A stretch of DNA of 64,000 nucleotides. Source: Levilactobacillus andaensis. GTDB lineage: Bacteria; Bacillota; Bacilli; Lactobacillales; Lactobacillaceae. Each line of letters opens with the position of its first letter. Within the stretch, counting starts at the first letter, position 1. Below the pieces are notes generated by a model, which saw only the letters and a list, made by a program, of their open reading frames with translations, searched no databases and was not told the origin of the DNA. The stretch lies in NCBI RefSeq assembly GCF_016861695.1, contig NZ_BOLP01000004.1:372001-436000 (forward strand), in the 5' to 3' direction. The translations under genes and the position numbers were made by a program. Below, in pieces: positions 43,412 through 52,263 of the stretch.

Positions 43412-44299
43412 TTACTTGCTGGCTGTGACGCGCCGGTAGAGGAAGTTCCCCAATACCCGGGCACCTAGGTTGAACAGTAATACGGCAATGATCAACACGG
43501 CCGAAGCGGCAGCGGACAATTGTGCCGCATTGCTGGCCAGTCCTTCCGTGTTGACCTTCCAGATGTGAACGGCCAACGTTTCGGCGGGCCGGAATGGGTT
43601 CAGCGGACTCGCCGGATCCATCGGGTTCCAGTCCGAAAAGTTCGTGACGGGCGCACTTTGACCGGCCGTGTAGATTAAGGCAGCGGCTTCACCAAAGACC
43701 CGCCCAGCACTCAACACAATCCCGGTCACAATTCCTGGCAGAGCTACCGGCAAGATGATGCCGATTTCGGTCTTCCACTTGGACAAGCCCAGTGACAATC
43801 CAGCTTCCCGTTGGTTACGGGGAACGGCACTCAGTGATTCTTCAATGTTCCGCGTTAACAACGGTAAGTTGAAGAACGTCAGCGCAATGGCCCCGGAGAT
43901 TACGGAGAAACCAATCTTGAACTTCACCACGAACAACAGGAAGCCAAACAACCCAACGACAACGGATGGCAGTGAGCTCAGAACTTCAATTGCAGAGCGA
44001 ATCAAACTCGTCCGCCAGTTATCCTTTGCGTACTCCGCCAAATAGATGCCGGCACCCAAAGAAATTGGGATGGAAATCAACATTGTCAGGACCAATAGGT
44101 AAAAGGAGTTGAAGAGTTGCACGCCGATACCACCGGCACCACTAAAGGCATCGGTCGTTCCGGTTAAGAAGGACCAGCTCACGTGAGGCAATCCCGAAAT
44201 TAAGATGTAGGCCAATAGGAAGGCCAGAATACCAACCACCGCGGCCACAATTAAATCAATGATGACCGTTGCGATAAAATCTGTACGTTTAGCGCCCAT
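43412..44299 (-). CDS. pstA: Phosphate ABC permease PstA
   Basis: 295 residues with six membrane helices and the coupling loop AVPRNQREAGLSLGLSKWKT (residues about 158-177). It forms the channel with PstC. The start lies 11 bases inside pstC, so the two are translationally coupled. A lumenal segment (SAPVTNFSDWNPMDPASPLN) is family-typical. Confidence 0.95.
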   Translation of the reverse strand: MGAKRTDFIATVIIDLIVAAVVGILAFLLAYILISGLPHVSWSFLTGTTDAFSGAGGIGVQLFNSFYLLVLTMLISIPISLGAGIYLAEYAKDNWRTSLIRSAIEVLSSLPSVVVGLFGFLLFVVKFKIGFSVISGAIALTFFNLPLLTRNIEESLSAVPRNQREAGLSLGLSKWKTEIGIILPVALPGIVTGIVLSAGRVFGEAAALIYTAGQSAPVTNFSDWNPMDPASPLNPFRPAETLAVHIWKVNTEGLASNAAQLSAAASAVLIIAVLLFNLGARVLGNFLYRRVTASK

Positions 44300-45242
44300 T
44301 CTTTAATTGCCCCCTCTTAGCGATGAATCGAACCAGTGCGTTGAAGAATAATGACATGAGTAACAGAATCAACGCTAAGGACCAGAGGGCGTTGTTAGGC
44401 AACGTCCCATCAATGGTATCCCCAATTCCAGTCGTTAACTGACTGGTCAGAGTTGAGGCTGGTGAAATCAGGTTTTTGGGCATGATAGCCGCGTTCCCAA
44501 TGACCATTTGAACGGCCAAAGCTTCACCGAAAGCCCGCGCCATCCCGAAGATAACGGCGGTCAAAATTCCGGGGGTGGCGGAACGTAAGATCACCCGCGA
44601 AACAGTTTGCCAACGGGTCGCCCCTAAAGCTAATGACGCTTCCTTGTAGTGCCGCGGAACGGCACGTAAACTGTCGACCGTCATCGTGGTAATCGTCGGT
44701 AAGACCATGACGAAGAGCACGAAGGTCGCCGAAATAATCCCGAAACCGGAACCACCAACTAAATGCCGCATGAATGGCACAACGACGGCTAAACCGATGA
44801 ATCCGTAAACGACGGAAGGAATTCCGACCAACAGCTCGATAACGGGTTGTAAGACTTTCCGGCCCTTGTTAGGTGAGATTTCCGTCATGAAGATGGCCGT
44901 CCCCACCGCAAACGGTGTCGCCACGATGGCCGCGGCAAAAGTCACGGCAAACGACCCAACGATCATTGGTAAGGCCCCGATGTTCCCCTGATCAGGTGCC
45001 CAGTTGGTCCCTGACAGGAACTTCCACAGACTCACATGGTTCTGCGTGAACGTGGCAATCCCCTTAGAGGTAATGAACCAAAGCATAGACGCGACCACCA
45101 AGATAATCACGCCGATACAGAGGTAGCTGATGCCGCGCCCAATCCAATCTTCACGGGTTGCGCGGGTTGCCCGATGCAGGCGGGCATCCCATTCGTGGGA
45201 TTGGGCGTCTTGTTTTTTCAATTGAAAATTGGTTTGTTCCAT
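44289..45242 (-). CDS. pstC: Phosphate ABC permease PstC
   Basis: 317 residues, an N-terminal cytosolic segment of about 35 residues, then six membrane helices and the coupling loop AVPRHYKEASLALGATRWQT (residues about 195-214). AAGGGGGAGT precedes the ATG. It is 79 bases after pstS in the same operon. Confidence 0.95.
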   Translation of the reverse strand: MEQTNFQLKKQDAQSHEWDARLHRATRATREDWIGRGISYLCIGVIILVVASMLWFITSKGIATFTQNHVSLWKFLSGTNWAPDQGNIGALPMIVGSFAVTFAAAIVATPFAVGTAIFMTEISPNKGRKVLQPVIELLVGIPSVVYGFIGLAVVVPFMRHLVGGSGFGIISATFVLFVMVLPTITTMTVDSLRAVPRHYKEASLALGATRWQTVSRVILRSATPGILTAVIFGMARAFGEALAVQMVIGNAAIMPKNLISPASTLTSQLTTGIGDTIDGTLPNNALWSLALILLLMSLFFNALVRFIAKRGQLKNGR

Positions 45243-45321
45243 AAGTTGACTCCCCCTTAAAAAAAGATGAAGGCGCTACGACCGCACCTCCACCCATGTG
45301 ACAAACAACTGCTTTTAAAAA

Positions 45322-46215
45322 TTAGTTTTGCGTAACGGCACCCTTAGCATCCTTGGATACTTTCATGTCGTGAATACTGATGTAACCCATGTCCTTAACC
45401 AAGCTATCTTGAACCGTCTTGGAGTCCATGTACTTCAGGAAGGCAGTCGTGGCCTTGTCAGGCGTGCCCTTAGTGTACATGTGTTCGTAAGACCAGATCT
45501 TCCACTTGTTGGTTTCAACGTTGTTGTCCGTTGGTGTAACACCATCAATGGAAACGGCTTGTAACTTGTTCGTGAAGTAGGAGAAGGCTAAGTAACTGAC
45601 AGCACCTGGCGTTGAGCCAACGATCTTTTGAACGGCACCGTTAGAATCTTGTTCTTGAGACTTCACAGCGTCCGTGCCCTTAAGAACGGCGTTTTCAAAC
45701 GTTGCTCGAGTCCCACTACCTTGGGCCCGGTTGATGATGACGATCTTTTGGTCCTTACCACCGACTTCTTTCCAGTTAGTGATCTTACCCGTAAAGATTT
45801 GCTTCAATTGCGCCATCTTCAGGTTCTTGATACCGGTATCCTTGTTGACAACTGGGGCCATCCCCACAACGGCAACCTTGTGGTCCGTTAATTTGTCAGC
45901 CTTGATTCCGTCTTTTTCTTCAGCGAAAATGTCAGAGTCCCCGATAGAAACGGCACCGGCTTGAACTTGGCTCAACCCAGTCCCGGAACCGCCACCTTGA
46001 ACCGTCAGAGTCACCTTGCTGTTCTTAGCGGTGAAGTTGGCGCCGGCCTTTGCTGCCAATGGTTGTAAGGCAGTTGAGCCAACCGCTGTCACCTTGCCGG
46101 ATAGTGCTTCGCTGCTACTGCCCTTGCTACTGGATGAGCTCGTGGCCTTGCCACAACCCACTAATAGTAAACTAATTGCTACAATCCCCATTGCTAACTT
46201 TGATCCCTTATTCAT
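45322..46215 (-). CDS. pstS: Phosphate-binding lipoprotein PstS
   Basis: 297 residues. The lipobox is LLVGC (Cys near residue 20), followed by a Ser-rich linker. The binding domain shows GSTALQPLA, GGGSGTGLSQ and the RAQGSGTRATFE segment that contacts phosphate. It captures phosphate at the membrane surface. ATG 46215 with GGAGTGACAG is chosen over the longer frame. A Pho-type box and a -10-like TATATT lie upstream, so phosphate starvation should induce the operon through PhoP/PhoR. Confidence 0.96.
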   Translation of the reverse strand: MNKGSKLAMGIVAISLLLVGCGKATSSSSSKGSSSEALSGKVTAVGSTALQPLAAKAGANFTAKNSKVTLTVQGGGSGTGLSQVQAGAVSIGDSDIFAEEKDGIKADKLTDHKVAVVGMAPVVNKDTGIKNLKMAQLKQIFTGKITNWKEVGGKDQKIVIINRAQGSGTRATFENAVLKGTDAVKSQEQDSNGAVQKIVGSTPGAVSYLAFSYFTNKLQAVSIDGVTPTDNNVETNKWKIWSYEHMYTKGTPDKATTAFLKYMDSKTVQDSLVKDMGYISIHDMKVSKDAKGAVTQN

Positions 46216-46345
46216 CTCTGTCACTCCATGTCTTTTTTTAAGTATAGTAGAACCACCACTTCGTAAGCTAAGCATCTTCGTGGTGCCTCCCCTTAACTTA
46301 CAACCTTGATTCTAAGCGATGAATATATATTCTTCGTCGCATTCG

Positions 46346-46362
46346 TGTAAATTTTCGGTAAA
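46346..46362 (-). promoter_or_regulatory. Pho-type box upstream of pstS
   Basis: On the minus strand TTTACC and TTTACA repeat with an 11-base period, as PhoP/PhoB sites do, and a TATATT follows at a suitable distance. Confidence 0.55.
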
Positions 46363-46400
46363 TGTTGCCGGATTTCTGATTTATTTTTGATATTTCTGAT

Positions 46401-46447
46401 AATTAACCCCCAAACACGATTGTTCCAACAACTATGGGGGATTAATT
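46401..46447. repeat. Inverted repeat in divergent promoter region
   Basis: AATTAACCCCCA (46401-46412) and TGGGGGATTAATT (46435-46447), with TTGTT/AACAA inside. It lies between the divergent pst operon and 46497 gene, so it may be an operator rather than a terminator. Confidence 0.6.
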
Positions 46448-46496
46448 GCGTCTTACCCGGTAAATGACTAGAATTAGAATTGAGAGGTGACCAGAA

Positions 46497-46847
46497 GTGG
46501 CAAATAAAAATGAACGCGCTGAACGGCACGCTATTATCGTTGATATGAATGACTTTCTGATGGATTATGCAGCTGAAAAATTGGGGAAGCAACCCGATTT
46601 GGCCCAGAAGGTTGCAGCGGCAGCCAAGGCCGATTTGACCGGCTTGGATCAATTATTTAAGGACGACGGTGTTGGTCGCCGGACCAAGTATCTCGACTTA
46701 GCCGCGGGCTTTTTACGCGATGAAGCGGATGCCGACGAGGATGACCAAAAACACGACTTCACGGCCGCCAGCGAAACGTTGGGCAATGAAGCCATTGCCT
46801 ACCTGGCCAACCACGCGCAGGACTTCGACCGTTGGGAAGAAGCCTAG
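46497..46847 (+). CDS. Conserved-looking acidic protein of unknown function
   Basis: 116 residues, soluble, helical and acidic (DEADADEDDQ near the middle). No motif recognised. GTG 46497 with GAGAGGTGA is chosen; an ATG 10 bases later is out of frame. The gene is divergent from the pst operon and ends at a strong bidirectional terminator. Its composition and length fit a cytosolic stress or regulatory protein, but nothing firmer can be said. Confidence 0.7.
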   Translation: MANKNERAERHAIIVDMNDFLMDYAAEKLGKQPDLAQKVAAAAKADLTGLDQLFKDDGVGRRTKYLDLAAGFLRDEADADEDDQKHDFTAASETLGNEAIAYLANHAQDFDRWEEA

Positions 46848-46869
46848 CGTCAATCTAATTAAAATCAAA

Positions 46870-46932
46870 ATAAATACGAGAGAAAATTTCCAATCGCCAT
46901 CGCGGTGACCCGAAATTTTCTCTCGTATTTTT
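46870..46932. terminator. Bidirectional terminator
   Basis: Arms AAATACGAGAGAAAATTTC and GAAATTTTCTCTCGTATTT with a 21-base loop, T-rich on both outer sides; between convergent genes. Confidence 0.85.
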
Positions 46933-46981
46933 AGCTGAGGGCCAACATAACTTGCTGTGTTAAAATGACCCCCACTTGTCG

Positions 46982-47185
46982 TTACTGCCACTGCCACAAA
47001 TCGGCCTTCATATTCGTTGCAATGATCTGCGCCAACAGGTCGATAAATTGGTCCGGCATGTACTTGGTCGTATCCAGGCTCGTGGCCTTGCCGTTGACCT
47101 TAGTAATAACCAGTCCCTCGTGTTCCAACGTCAGGCCGTACTTGGGGGCAATCTGACATAGCCGTGTGATTTTTGCTTCGTCCAA
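46982..47185 (-). CDS. 67-residue hypothetical protein
   Basis: Starts at TTG 47185 with AAGGGAGT about 12 bases upstream; no in-frame ATG near it. The protein has two or three helices around a short beta pair (LTLEHEGLVITKVNGK) and a C-terminal amphipathic helix. No family recognised. It lies downstream of the HPr-like gene but a hairpin terminator separates them. Confidence 0.55.
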   Translation of the reverse strand: MDEAKITRLCQIAPKYGLTLEHEGLVITKVNGKATSLDTTKYMPDQFIDLLAQIIATNMKADLWQWQ

Positions 47186-47258
47186 ATGTGGTGACTCCCT
47201 TCACGCAATCTAAATTGAGCTTAGCGAATCCCCTGCCACTCGTCAAGCGCCACCAACT

Positions 47259-47292
47259 AAAAAAGAGTTAGGTCTCGGCCTAGCCCTCTAAC
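47259..47292 (-). terminator. Intrinsic terminator of HPr-like gene
   Basis: On the minus strand GTTAGAGG and CCTAAC close a hairpin followed by TCTTTTTTAG. Confidence 0.65.
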
Positions 47293-47302
47293 GTAATCTC
47301 TT

Positions 47303-47566
47303 TTAATAGCAAAATTGATCCTTTGCCAACTGTTGATGAATCGCGGCTGCTAATTGCGCTTCGTCCGGACCATCCGCAACCACTTGAATGAATTTTCCGC
47401 CATACTTTGATAGCTGGGCCACTTCATGTTGGAGTTGCGGGTTGAGTTCGACGTCGCGAACCTTGATGGTTGCCGTGCCCGTGTAGCGTGAACAGATTTG
47501 CTTCAGGGCGACTGCTTCGTCAACTGGGGGCGTTACTTCATATAAAGGAAAGCCAATTGTTTTCAT
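47303..47566 (-). CDS. HPr-like protein lacking the phosphorylatable His
   Basis: 87 residues, exactly HPr length. The second half matches HPr well in pattern: ICSRYTGTATIKV (helix 1 to strand), then a helix, KYGGKFIQVVADGPDEAQLA (strand and the GADEAxA-type turn), AAIHQQL (last helix). The active-site GIHARPA segment is replaced by PPVDEAV and the regulatory KSIMG by NPQLQHEV, so neither EI nor HPr kinase could phosphorylate it. ATG 47566 with GAGGTGA is used. I infer a Crh-like or decoy regulator. Confidence 0.65.
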   Translation of the reverse strand: MKTIGFPLYEVTPPVDEAVALKQICSRYTGTATIKVRDVELNPQLQHEVAQLSKYGGKFIQVVADGPDEAQLAAAIHQQLAKDQFCY

Positions 47567-47732
47567 CGTGATCACCTCTAGCTCTATTGTAAGCGATTAC
47601 ATAGTTGGTGCCAAGACTTTTATAAAAAAATCACAATAAATAATTCGAGCCGAACGCGCGTTCAAACTTCGCCCAATCTATGGTATGATACCGGTTGTGT
47701 GAAACAAACCAGATTGAACTTTGCCCCTCGTC

Positions 47733-47907
47733 TTCGGCTGGCAGACATTCCACCCCGTGGGGCAGACCTGAAGCCTGAGAAACGGTCTTCAGGGCGACTT
47801 TGAGCCTCACAAACCGAGTCTCAAAGCTCGGCCCGTAGTCTAAGGCCGAGAACCCCACTCGGTCTAAGACTACCGACACGGGGTTCCATGTCCGCCAGCC
47901 TCGACTG
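47733..47907. repeat. SR-D structured element
   Basis: Closing stem GGCTGGCAGACAT/ATGTCCGCCAGCC. Three hairpins follow inside: ACCTGAAG/CTTCAGG, GACTTTGAG/CTCAAAGC and GTAGTCT with CCGAG / CTCGG with AGACTAC. Sequence differs from SR-A and SR-C, but the order of closing stem and hairpins is the same. Single copy in this window. Confidence 0.8.
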
Positions 47908-48054
47908 CAACATCCGATTTTAGTTTCACCTGCTATTTCTCCATCTATGCAATCGAGAAATAGTATCATCTCCTGACTACCTACCACAAGACATGGACCA
48001 CCCCATTACATAATTGACATCATCGCTACCGCAACATTTATTGTAGCAGCACAC

Positions 48055-48245
48055 AATCAATAGCCGGAGGCGGCCAGGGATGGAGCCAGTCGTGGAGGTG
48101 GTGTTAACTGGTGATTTTTGCCAGTTTACACCACGGGCGACTTTTAAGATACGTGATTTTCGTAGCTTAAAAGCGAGCGAGAGGACCGCTTCTCAGTCCG
48201 AAGCGTCCCCACAGCAGGCGGAATCCCTGGCAGCTGCAGTGCGGA
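48055..48245 (-). repeat. SR-A structured element, copy 4
   Basis: Full length, reverse orientation. Hairpin 3 is GTGGTGTTAACTGG (48098-48111)/CCAGTTTACACCAC (48121-48134), unrelated in sequence to the other copies. Hairpin 1 is GGAC/GTCC, hairpin 2 TTTTAAG/CTTAAAA. It ends 51 bases before the helicase gene. Confidence 0.88.
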
Positions 48246-48296
48246 CATTTACGCACAACATAACCCAACATAAAATAGAAAGTGAGGCGACGAGTG

Positions 48297-50660
48297 ATGA
48301 CCATTAAATTAGGCGTGCGGGAGTTGGTGGAGTTCACCTTACGAACCGGGGACCTCAGCAGCACATCCGGCAGCCAGAATACGGCGCTGCTCGGCGCACA
48401 GATTCACCGTCGCCTGCAGAAGCAACGCGGTGCCGACTATCAGAAGGAATACTATCTCGACAAGGACCTCACGTTAAACGGTAATGACTACCTGCTCCAC
48501 GGCCGCGCCGATGGGGTCACGCTGACCGCGGACGGCGCCAGCATTGAAGAGATCAAGACTTCGGAGACCGTTTTCGACCAACTCAGCGACAACACCCTGA
48601 CCCTGTACTGGGCGCAGGTCAAAATTTACGCCTACCTATTAATGGAGAAGGAAGCCGACCTCGATGCCGTGACCCTCACGTTGACCTACTTTCAGACCAA
48701 CACTGAGACCACCACGCAGACTGACCAGACCATCACCCGGGCCGAGGCGCAGGACTTCTTCAACACCGTCATCACCGAGTACGTCACCTGGCTCAAATTT
48801 CGCTCCGACCTGTGTGAGCGCCGCGACCCAACCATCAAGCAGCTCACCTTTCCCTTCGACCACTACCGGCCGGGTCAACGGGAGCTAGCGGTGGCCGTCT
48901 ACAAGACCATTCTCACCAGCAAACGGCTCTTCGCCGAGGCACCGACCGGGACTGGGAAGACCATTTCGACCCTCTTTCCTACCATTAAAGCCGTTGGTGA
49001 GGGCGTCATTCAGCGCATCTTTTACCTGACCGCCAAGCAGAGCACCCGGCGCGTCGCCGAGGAGGCCATCACGCTCATGGCCGGTCAGGGGCTCAAATTG
49101 AAGAGTATCACGCTCACCGCCAAGGCGAAGATTGCCTTTCCCGAAGAAGCCGACCTGTTACCCGAAGAAAATCCGTACATGCTTGGCTACTACGACCGGC
49201 TCAAACCGGCGCTGCTGGATCTGATTCAAAATAACGACCAGCTCACCCGGCCGGTCATCGAAGAGTATGCGCGCAAACACACGCTGGATCCGTTTGAATT
49301 TCAACTCGATGCCAGTCTCTTTTGTGATGTCATCATCGGCGATTACAACTACCTGTTCGACCCACAAGTCCACCTGCAACGCTTCTTTGCGACCGAGGAC
49401 CCAGACAACTTCTTCCTGATCGATGAAGCCCACAACCTGGTCAGTCGCTCGCGGGACATGTACTCCGCGGCCATCAGCAGTCAGCCGCTCGACCACCTGG
49501 TTGAAATGAGTCGCGACCTGCCGCAAGCCAGCAAGAAATTACACCGCCGACTGGCCGATCTGCGCGCGACCTTTGACGATATCTGCGCGCCACTGCTCGC
49601 GGACGGTCGGACCGACAGCACCTTTCTGATGCCACCCGAGAACTTCGAACACGACCTCGGCCGCCTAGTCGAAGCCATCCACGACTGGTTGGTCGACCAG
49701 CCGCAGACGCCCTTCACCCAGGCCATTCTCGACTACTACTTCGACGCCATCAGCTACCAGCGCATCGGCGACTACTATGATGATACCTACCGCATGCGCC
49801 TCGAGATTGACGACGGCAACATCACGCTAAAGGAACTCTGCCTGGACCCCAGCGCCTTTCTCGCCGACAGTCTGGCCCTCGGACACGGCGCCGTCTTATT
49901 TTCCGCGACCCTCTCCCCCATGGACTACTACCAAACGGTGCTGGGTGGCGATCAGGACAGTCTGGCCTACCGCCTCGACTCCCCCTTTGAACCGCAACAC
50001 CAAGAGATTCTGGTCACGACCTACATTCAAACGACCTACAAACAGCGTGACGCCAACCTGGCCAACATCCTCCTGGCCATTAAAACGCTGGTCGATGGCA
50101 AGACCGGCAACTACCTGATTTTTCTGCCGTCGTACCACTACCTGCTCGATGTCAGTCAGGCCTTCGCCATGGCCTATCCGCACATCCACACCGTCAGCCA
50201 GCAAGCCCAGATGGCCGAGGCAGACCGGACGGCGTTTCTGGCTAATTTCAAAGCTGATCCGGACACGACCTTAGTGGGGTTCGCCCTGCTCGGTGGCATC
50301 TTCGCCGAAGGGATCGACTTGAAGGCCGACCGCTTGATTGGTGTCGGCATCGTCAGCGTTGGTCTGCCCGGGATCAATCCCGAGACCGACCTGATTCGCG
50401 ACTACTTCGACCAGGATTCCCACAACGGCTTCGCGTATGCCTACCAACTGCCCGGCTTAAACAACGTCTTTCAGGCGGCCGGGCGGTTGATCCGTGGGTC
50501 CCACGACGTTGGCATCATTTTATTAATGGACCAGCGTTTCGCCAGTCCGCGCTACACCCAGCTCTATCCCCGCCACTGGCAGCATTTCCGCCGTCTCTAC
50601 CGACCGGAACAGTTGCCGATTGCCGTTCAAAACTTTTGGCATCAGGAGGTCTCACAATGA
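48297..50660 (+). CDS. DinG/XPD-type helicase with N-terminal PD-(D/E)XK nuclease domain
   Basis: 787 residues. The N-terminal 150 residues carry a RecB/Cas4-like nuclease pattern: HGRADGV (Asp near 73) and IEEIKTSE (E-x-K near 85-87). The superfamily 2 helicase has Walker A EAPTGTGKT (near 215), DEAH in LIDEAHNLVS (near 382) and C-terminal motif VI in QAAGRLIRG (near 727). The four Cys of the XPD/DinG iron-sulphur cluster are absent. It should unwind 5'-to-3' and cut DNA, in repair or defence. ATG 48297 follows GTGAGG. It overlaps the next gene by 4 bases. Confidence 0.92.
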   Translation: MTIKLGVRELVEFTLRTGDLSSTSGSQNTALLGAQIHRRLQKQRGADYQKEYYLDKDLTLNGNDYLLHGRADGVTLTADGASIEEIKTSETVFDQLSDNTLTLYWAQVKIYAYLLMEKEADLDAVTLTLTYFQTNTETTTQTDQTITRAEAQDFFNTVITEYVTWLKFRSDLCERRDPTIKQLTFPFDHYRPGQRELAVAVYKTILTSKRLFAEAPTGTGKTISTLFPTIKAVGEGVIQRIFYLTAKQSTRRVAEEAITLMAGQGLKLKSITLTAKAKIAFPEEADLLPEENPYMLGYYDRLKPALLDLIQNNDQLTRPVIEEYARKHTLDPFEFQLDASLFCDVIIGDYNYLFDPQVHLQRFFATEDPDNFFLIDEAHNLVSRSRDMYSAAISSQPLDHLVEMSRDLPQASKKLHRRLADLRATFDDICAPLLADGRTDSTFLMPPENFEHDLGRLVEAIHDWLVDQPQTPFTQAILDYYFDAISYQRIGDYYDDTYRMRLEIDDGNITLKELCLDPSAFLADSLALGHGAVLFSATLSPMDYYQTVLGGDQDSLAYRLDSPFEPQHQEILVTTYIQTTYKQRDANLANILLAIKTLVDGKTGNYLIFLPSYHYLLDVSQAFAMAYPHIHTVSQQAQMAEADRTAFLANFKADPDTTLVGFALLGGIFAEGIDLKADRLIGVGIVSVGLPGINPETDLIRDYFDQDSHNGFAYAYQLPGLNNVFQAAGRLIRGSHDVGIILLMDQRFASPRYTQLYPRHWQHFRRLYRPEQLPIAVQNFWHQEVSQ

Positions 50661-51349
50661 AGACAAAATTAACGTTAGCCATGGAAGCCACCCTCTACGC
50701 CTACTGCCGCGAAGCCGGGGCCTTTGCCGTCGAGGAAGTCACCATGCCCGATGATGCCGGCATCGTCGACACACTCAGCTATCAGGAATTGGCGGACAAG
50801 TCCATCGAATGGCGCTGTTACGAGCTGAAGGTCACCAAGAGCGACTTCCACTCCAAGGCCAAGCTCTCCTTCGTTGGCCACTACAACTACTTCGTCCTAC
50901 CATTAAAGCTGTATCAGGAGGTCGCCGACGAGATTCCCGCGCACATTGGCGTGTTGATCTACCGCCCATTTGACCCGGAAATGTTGGCCACGGCAACCGA
51001 GGCGCCCACCACACCGGGCTATCTGACCGTTACTCGCCCACCCCGCCGGCAAGACTTACAGGTGCCCGAATCGGAGCTGACCACCCGCTTCATCGCCTCA
51101 CAGGCTCGAGAAGTCGGCAAGGCCAAGCAGATGGCGACCGGCCTCAAACAGTACAGCACGGAACACCTCTATCAGGAATTGAAAAAACGCCACCAACACT
51201 ATGACGTCTACGATCCCGATGCTAATTTCTACGACCAATTCATCGACGACACCCAATCCGCAGCGGTCACGGCCCTCCAGAGCGAAATCGACGCGCTCAA
51301 CCTGGAACGCCACGAACTCCAAGACCAGCTCAAGGAGCGCCGCCCATGA
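50657..51349 (+). CDS. MmcB-like PD-(D/E)XK protein with C-terminal coiled coil
   Basis: 230 residues. The N-terminal domain shows the nuclease-like order VDTLSY (Asp near 36), then YELKVTKSDF (E-x-K near 54-56) and FVGHYNYFVLP, as in MmcB-family DNA repair proteins. The C-terminal 60 residues form a charged coiled coil (ALQSEIDALNLERHELQDQL). ATG 50657 has AGGAGG upstream and overlaps the helicase stop (ATGA); the next gene overlaps in the same way. It probably acts with the helicase on damaged or foreign DNA. Confidence 0.85.
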   Translation: MKTKLTLAMEATLYAYCREAGAFAVEEVTMPDDAGIVDTLSYQELADKSIEWRCYELKVTKSDFHSKAKLSFVGHYNYFVLPLKLYQEVADEIPAHIGVLIYRPFDPEMLATATEAPTTPGYLTVTRPPRRQDLQVPESELTTRFIASQAREVGKAKQMATGLKQYSTEHLYQELKKRHQHYDVYDPDANFYDQFIDDTQSAAVTALQSEIDALNLERHELQDQLKERRP

Positions 51350-52263
51350 TTTACTTTCCTTACTTTCGTGGTCGTCAATATGACCTACTAGCCCTGAAAA
51401 ACATTGCCCAACAACATGTTTTGCCACGAAATATTATCCCGATTATTGAGCCAGTCCGCGACATTCGTGCGCTTCCCCAGACCGTGGCGGCCTTCGTGGA
51501 ACATGACCAGCCGCTGGTCGTCATCGCCAATCCGACCGTCAGTGATTACGCACTGACCCAGCAGAAGCTCTACGATTGGCGACCGTACGCCGAAAATCCC
51601 AACCTCATTGTCGGTCACATCTTGACGCCGACCACGATTCCCAGCGACCTGCACGCCACCCCAACGCAGCAAACGCTACTGGTGGCGCGGCAATACGACG
51701 AATTGGTCGCCGCCAAGCACGCTGGCTGGCTAGCGGACCCGACCTATTTGCTGGTGCCGCCGGAAGCCCGGATTCGCCAACTCCTCACGCGGCCGACGGG
51801 GAGTCTGTTCGACCACGCCTGGATTCCCGAACACGACCGCAGTTACGCCGATATCGAGGACGGCTTTTTCAGTGAGGACTGGCAAGCGGCCACTTGGGAC
51901 GGCTACACCAGCGTCAGCGATTATACGATTGGCGGCGCCCACTACAGCGAGCACGGCTATCCGTCCCGCGCGGTCACCCTGCACCTGACCTACTTTGCCG
52001 GCGACCAACTGCGGATTCACCGCTTCGTGTCCGACGACCGCGACGACTACCGCCATCCCAAGGAGAAGTTTTTCCAAGCCGTGGCCAAATTAGCGGCATG
52101 GTTACCAGCACAACCAGCGGCGGTCCAGACACCGGCTGCCCTGGCCCTCGCCGACTATCACGTGACGCAACATTTCCCCGGACTGGGCGTCGTCAAACGC
52201 CTCAGTCTGGAACACCATTTACAGACGATGGCGGGTTACTTTAAAGAACACTATCCCTGCTAA
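51346..52263 (+). CDS. sce7725/Beta-family protein
   Basis: 305 residues. The N-terminus MIYFPYFRGRQYDLLALKNI followed by NIIPIIEPVRD is characteristic of the sce7725 family, related to phage Beta proteins; the biochemical role is unknown. Further blocks are FDHAWIPEHDRSYADIEDGF and SDDRDDYRHPKEKFFQA. It starts 4 bases inside the MmcB-like gene, with AAGGAGCG upstream, so the three genes form a coupled unit. Members often lie next to nucleases or defence genes. The transcript runs into an SR-A remnant. Confidence 0.85.
   Translation: MIYFPYFRGRQYDLLALKNIAQQHVLPRNIIPIIEPVRDIRALPQTVAAFVEHDQPLVVIANPTVSDYALTQQKLYDWRPYAENPNLIVGHILTPTTIPSDLHATPTQQTLLVARQYDELVAAKHAGWLADPTYLLVPPEARIRQLLTRPTGSLFDHAWIPEHDRSYADIEDGFFSEDWQAATWDGYTSVSDYTIGGAHYSEHGYPSRAVTLHLTYFAGDQLRIHRFVSDDRDDYRHPKEKFFQAVAKLAAWLPAQPAAVQTPAALALADYHVTQHFPGLGVVKRLSLEHHLQTMAGYFKEHYPC

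Noticed and set aside
47631-47987. 118-residue minus-strand frame
   Set aside because: It lies across the SR-D element; its codons are made of hairpin arms and it has no ribosome site.
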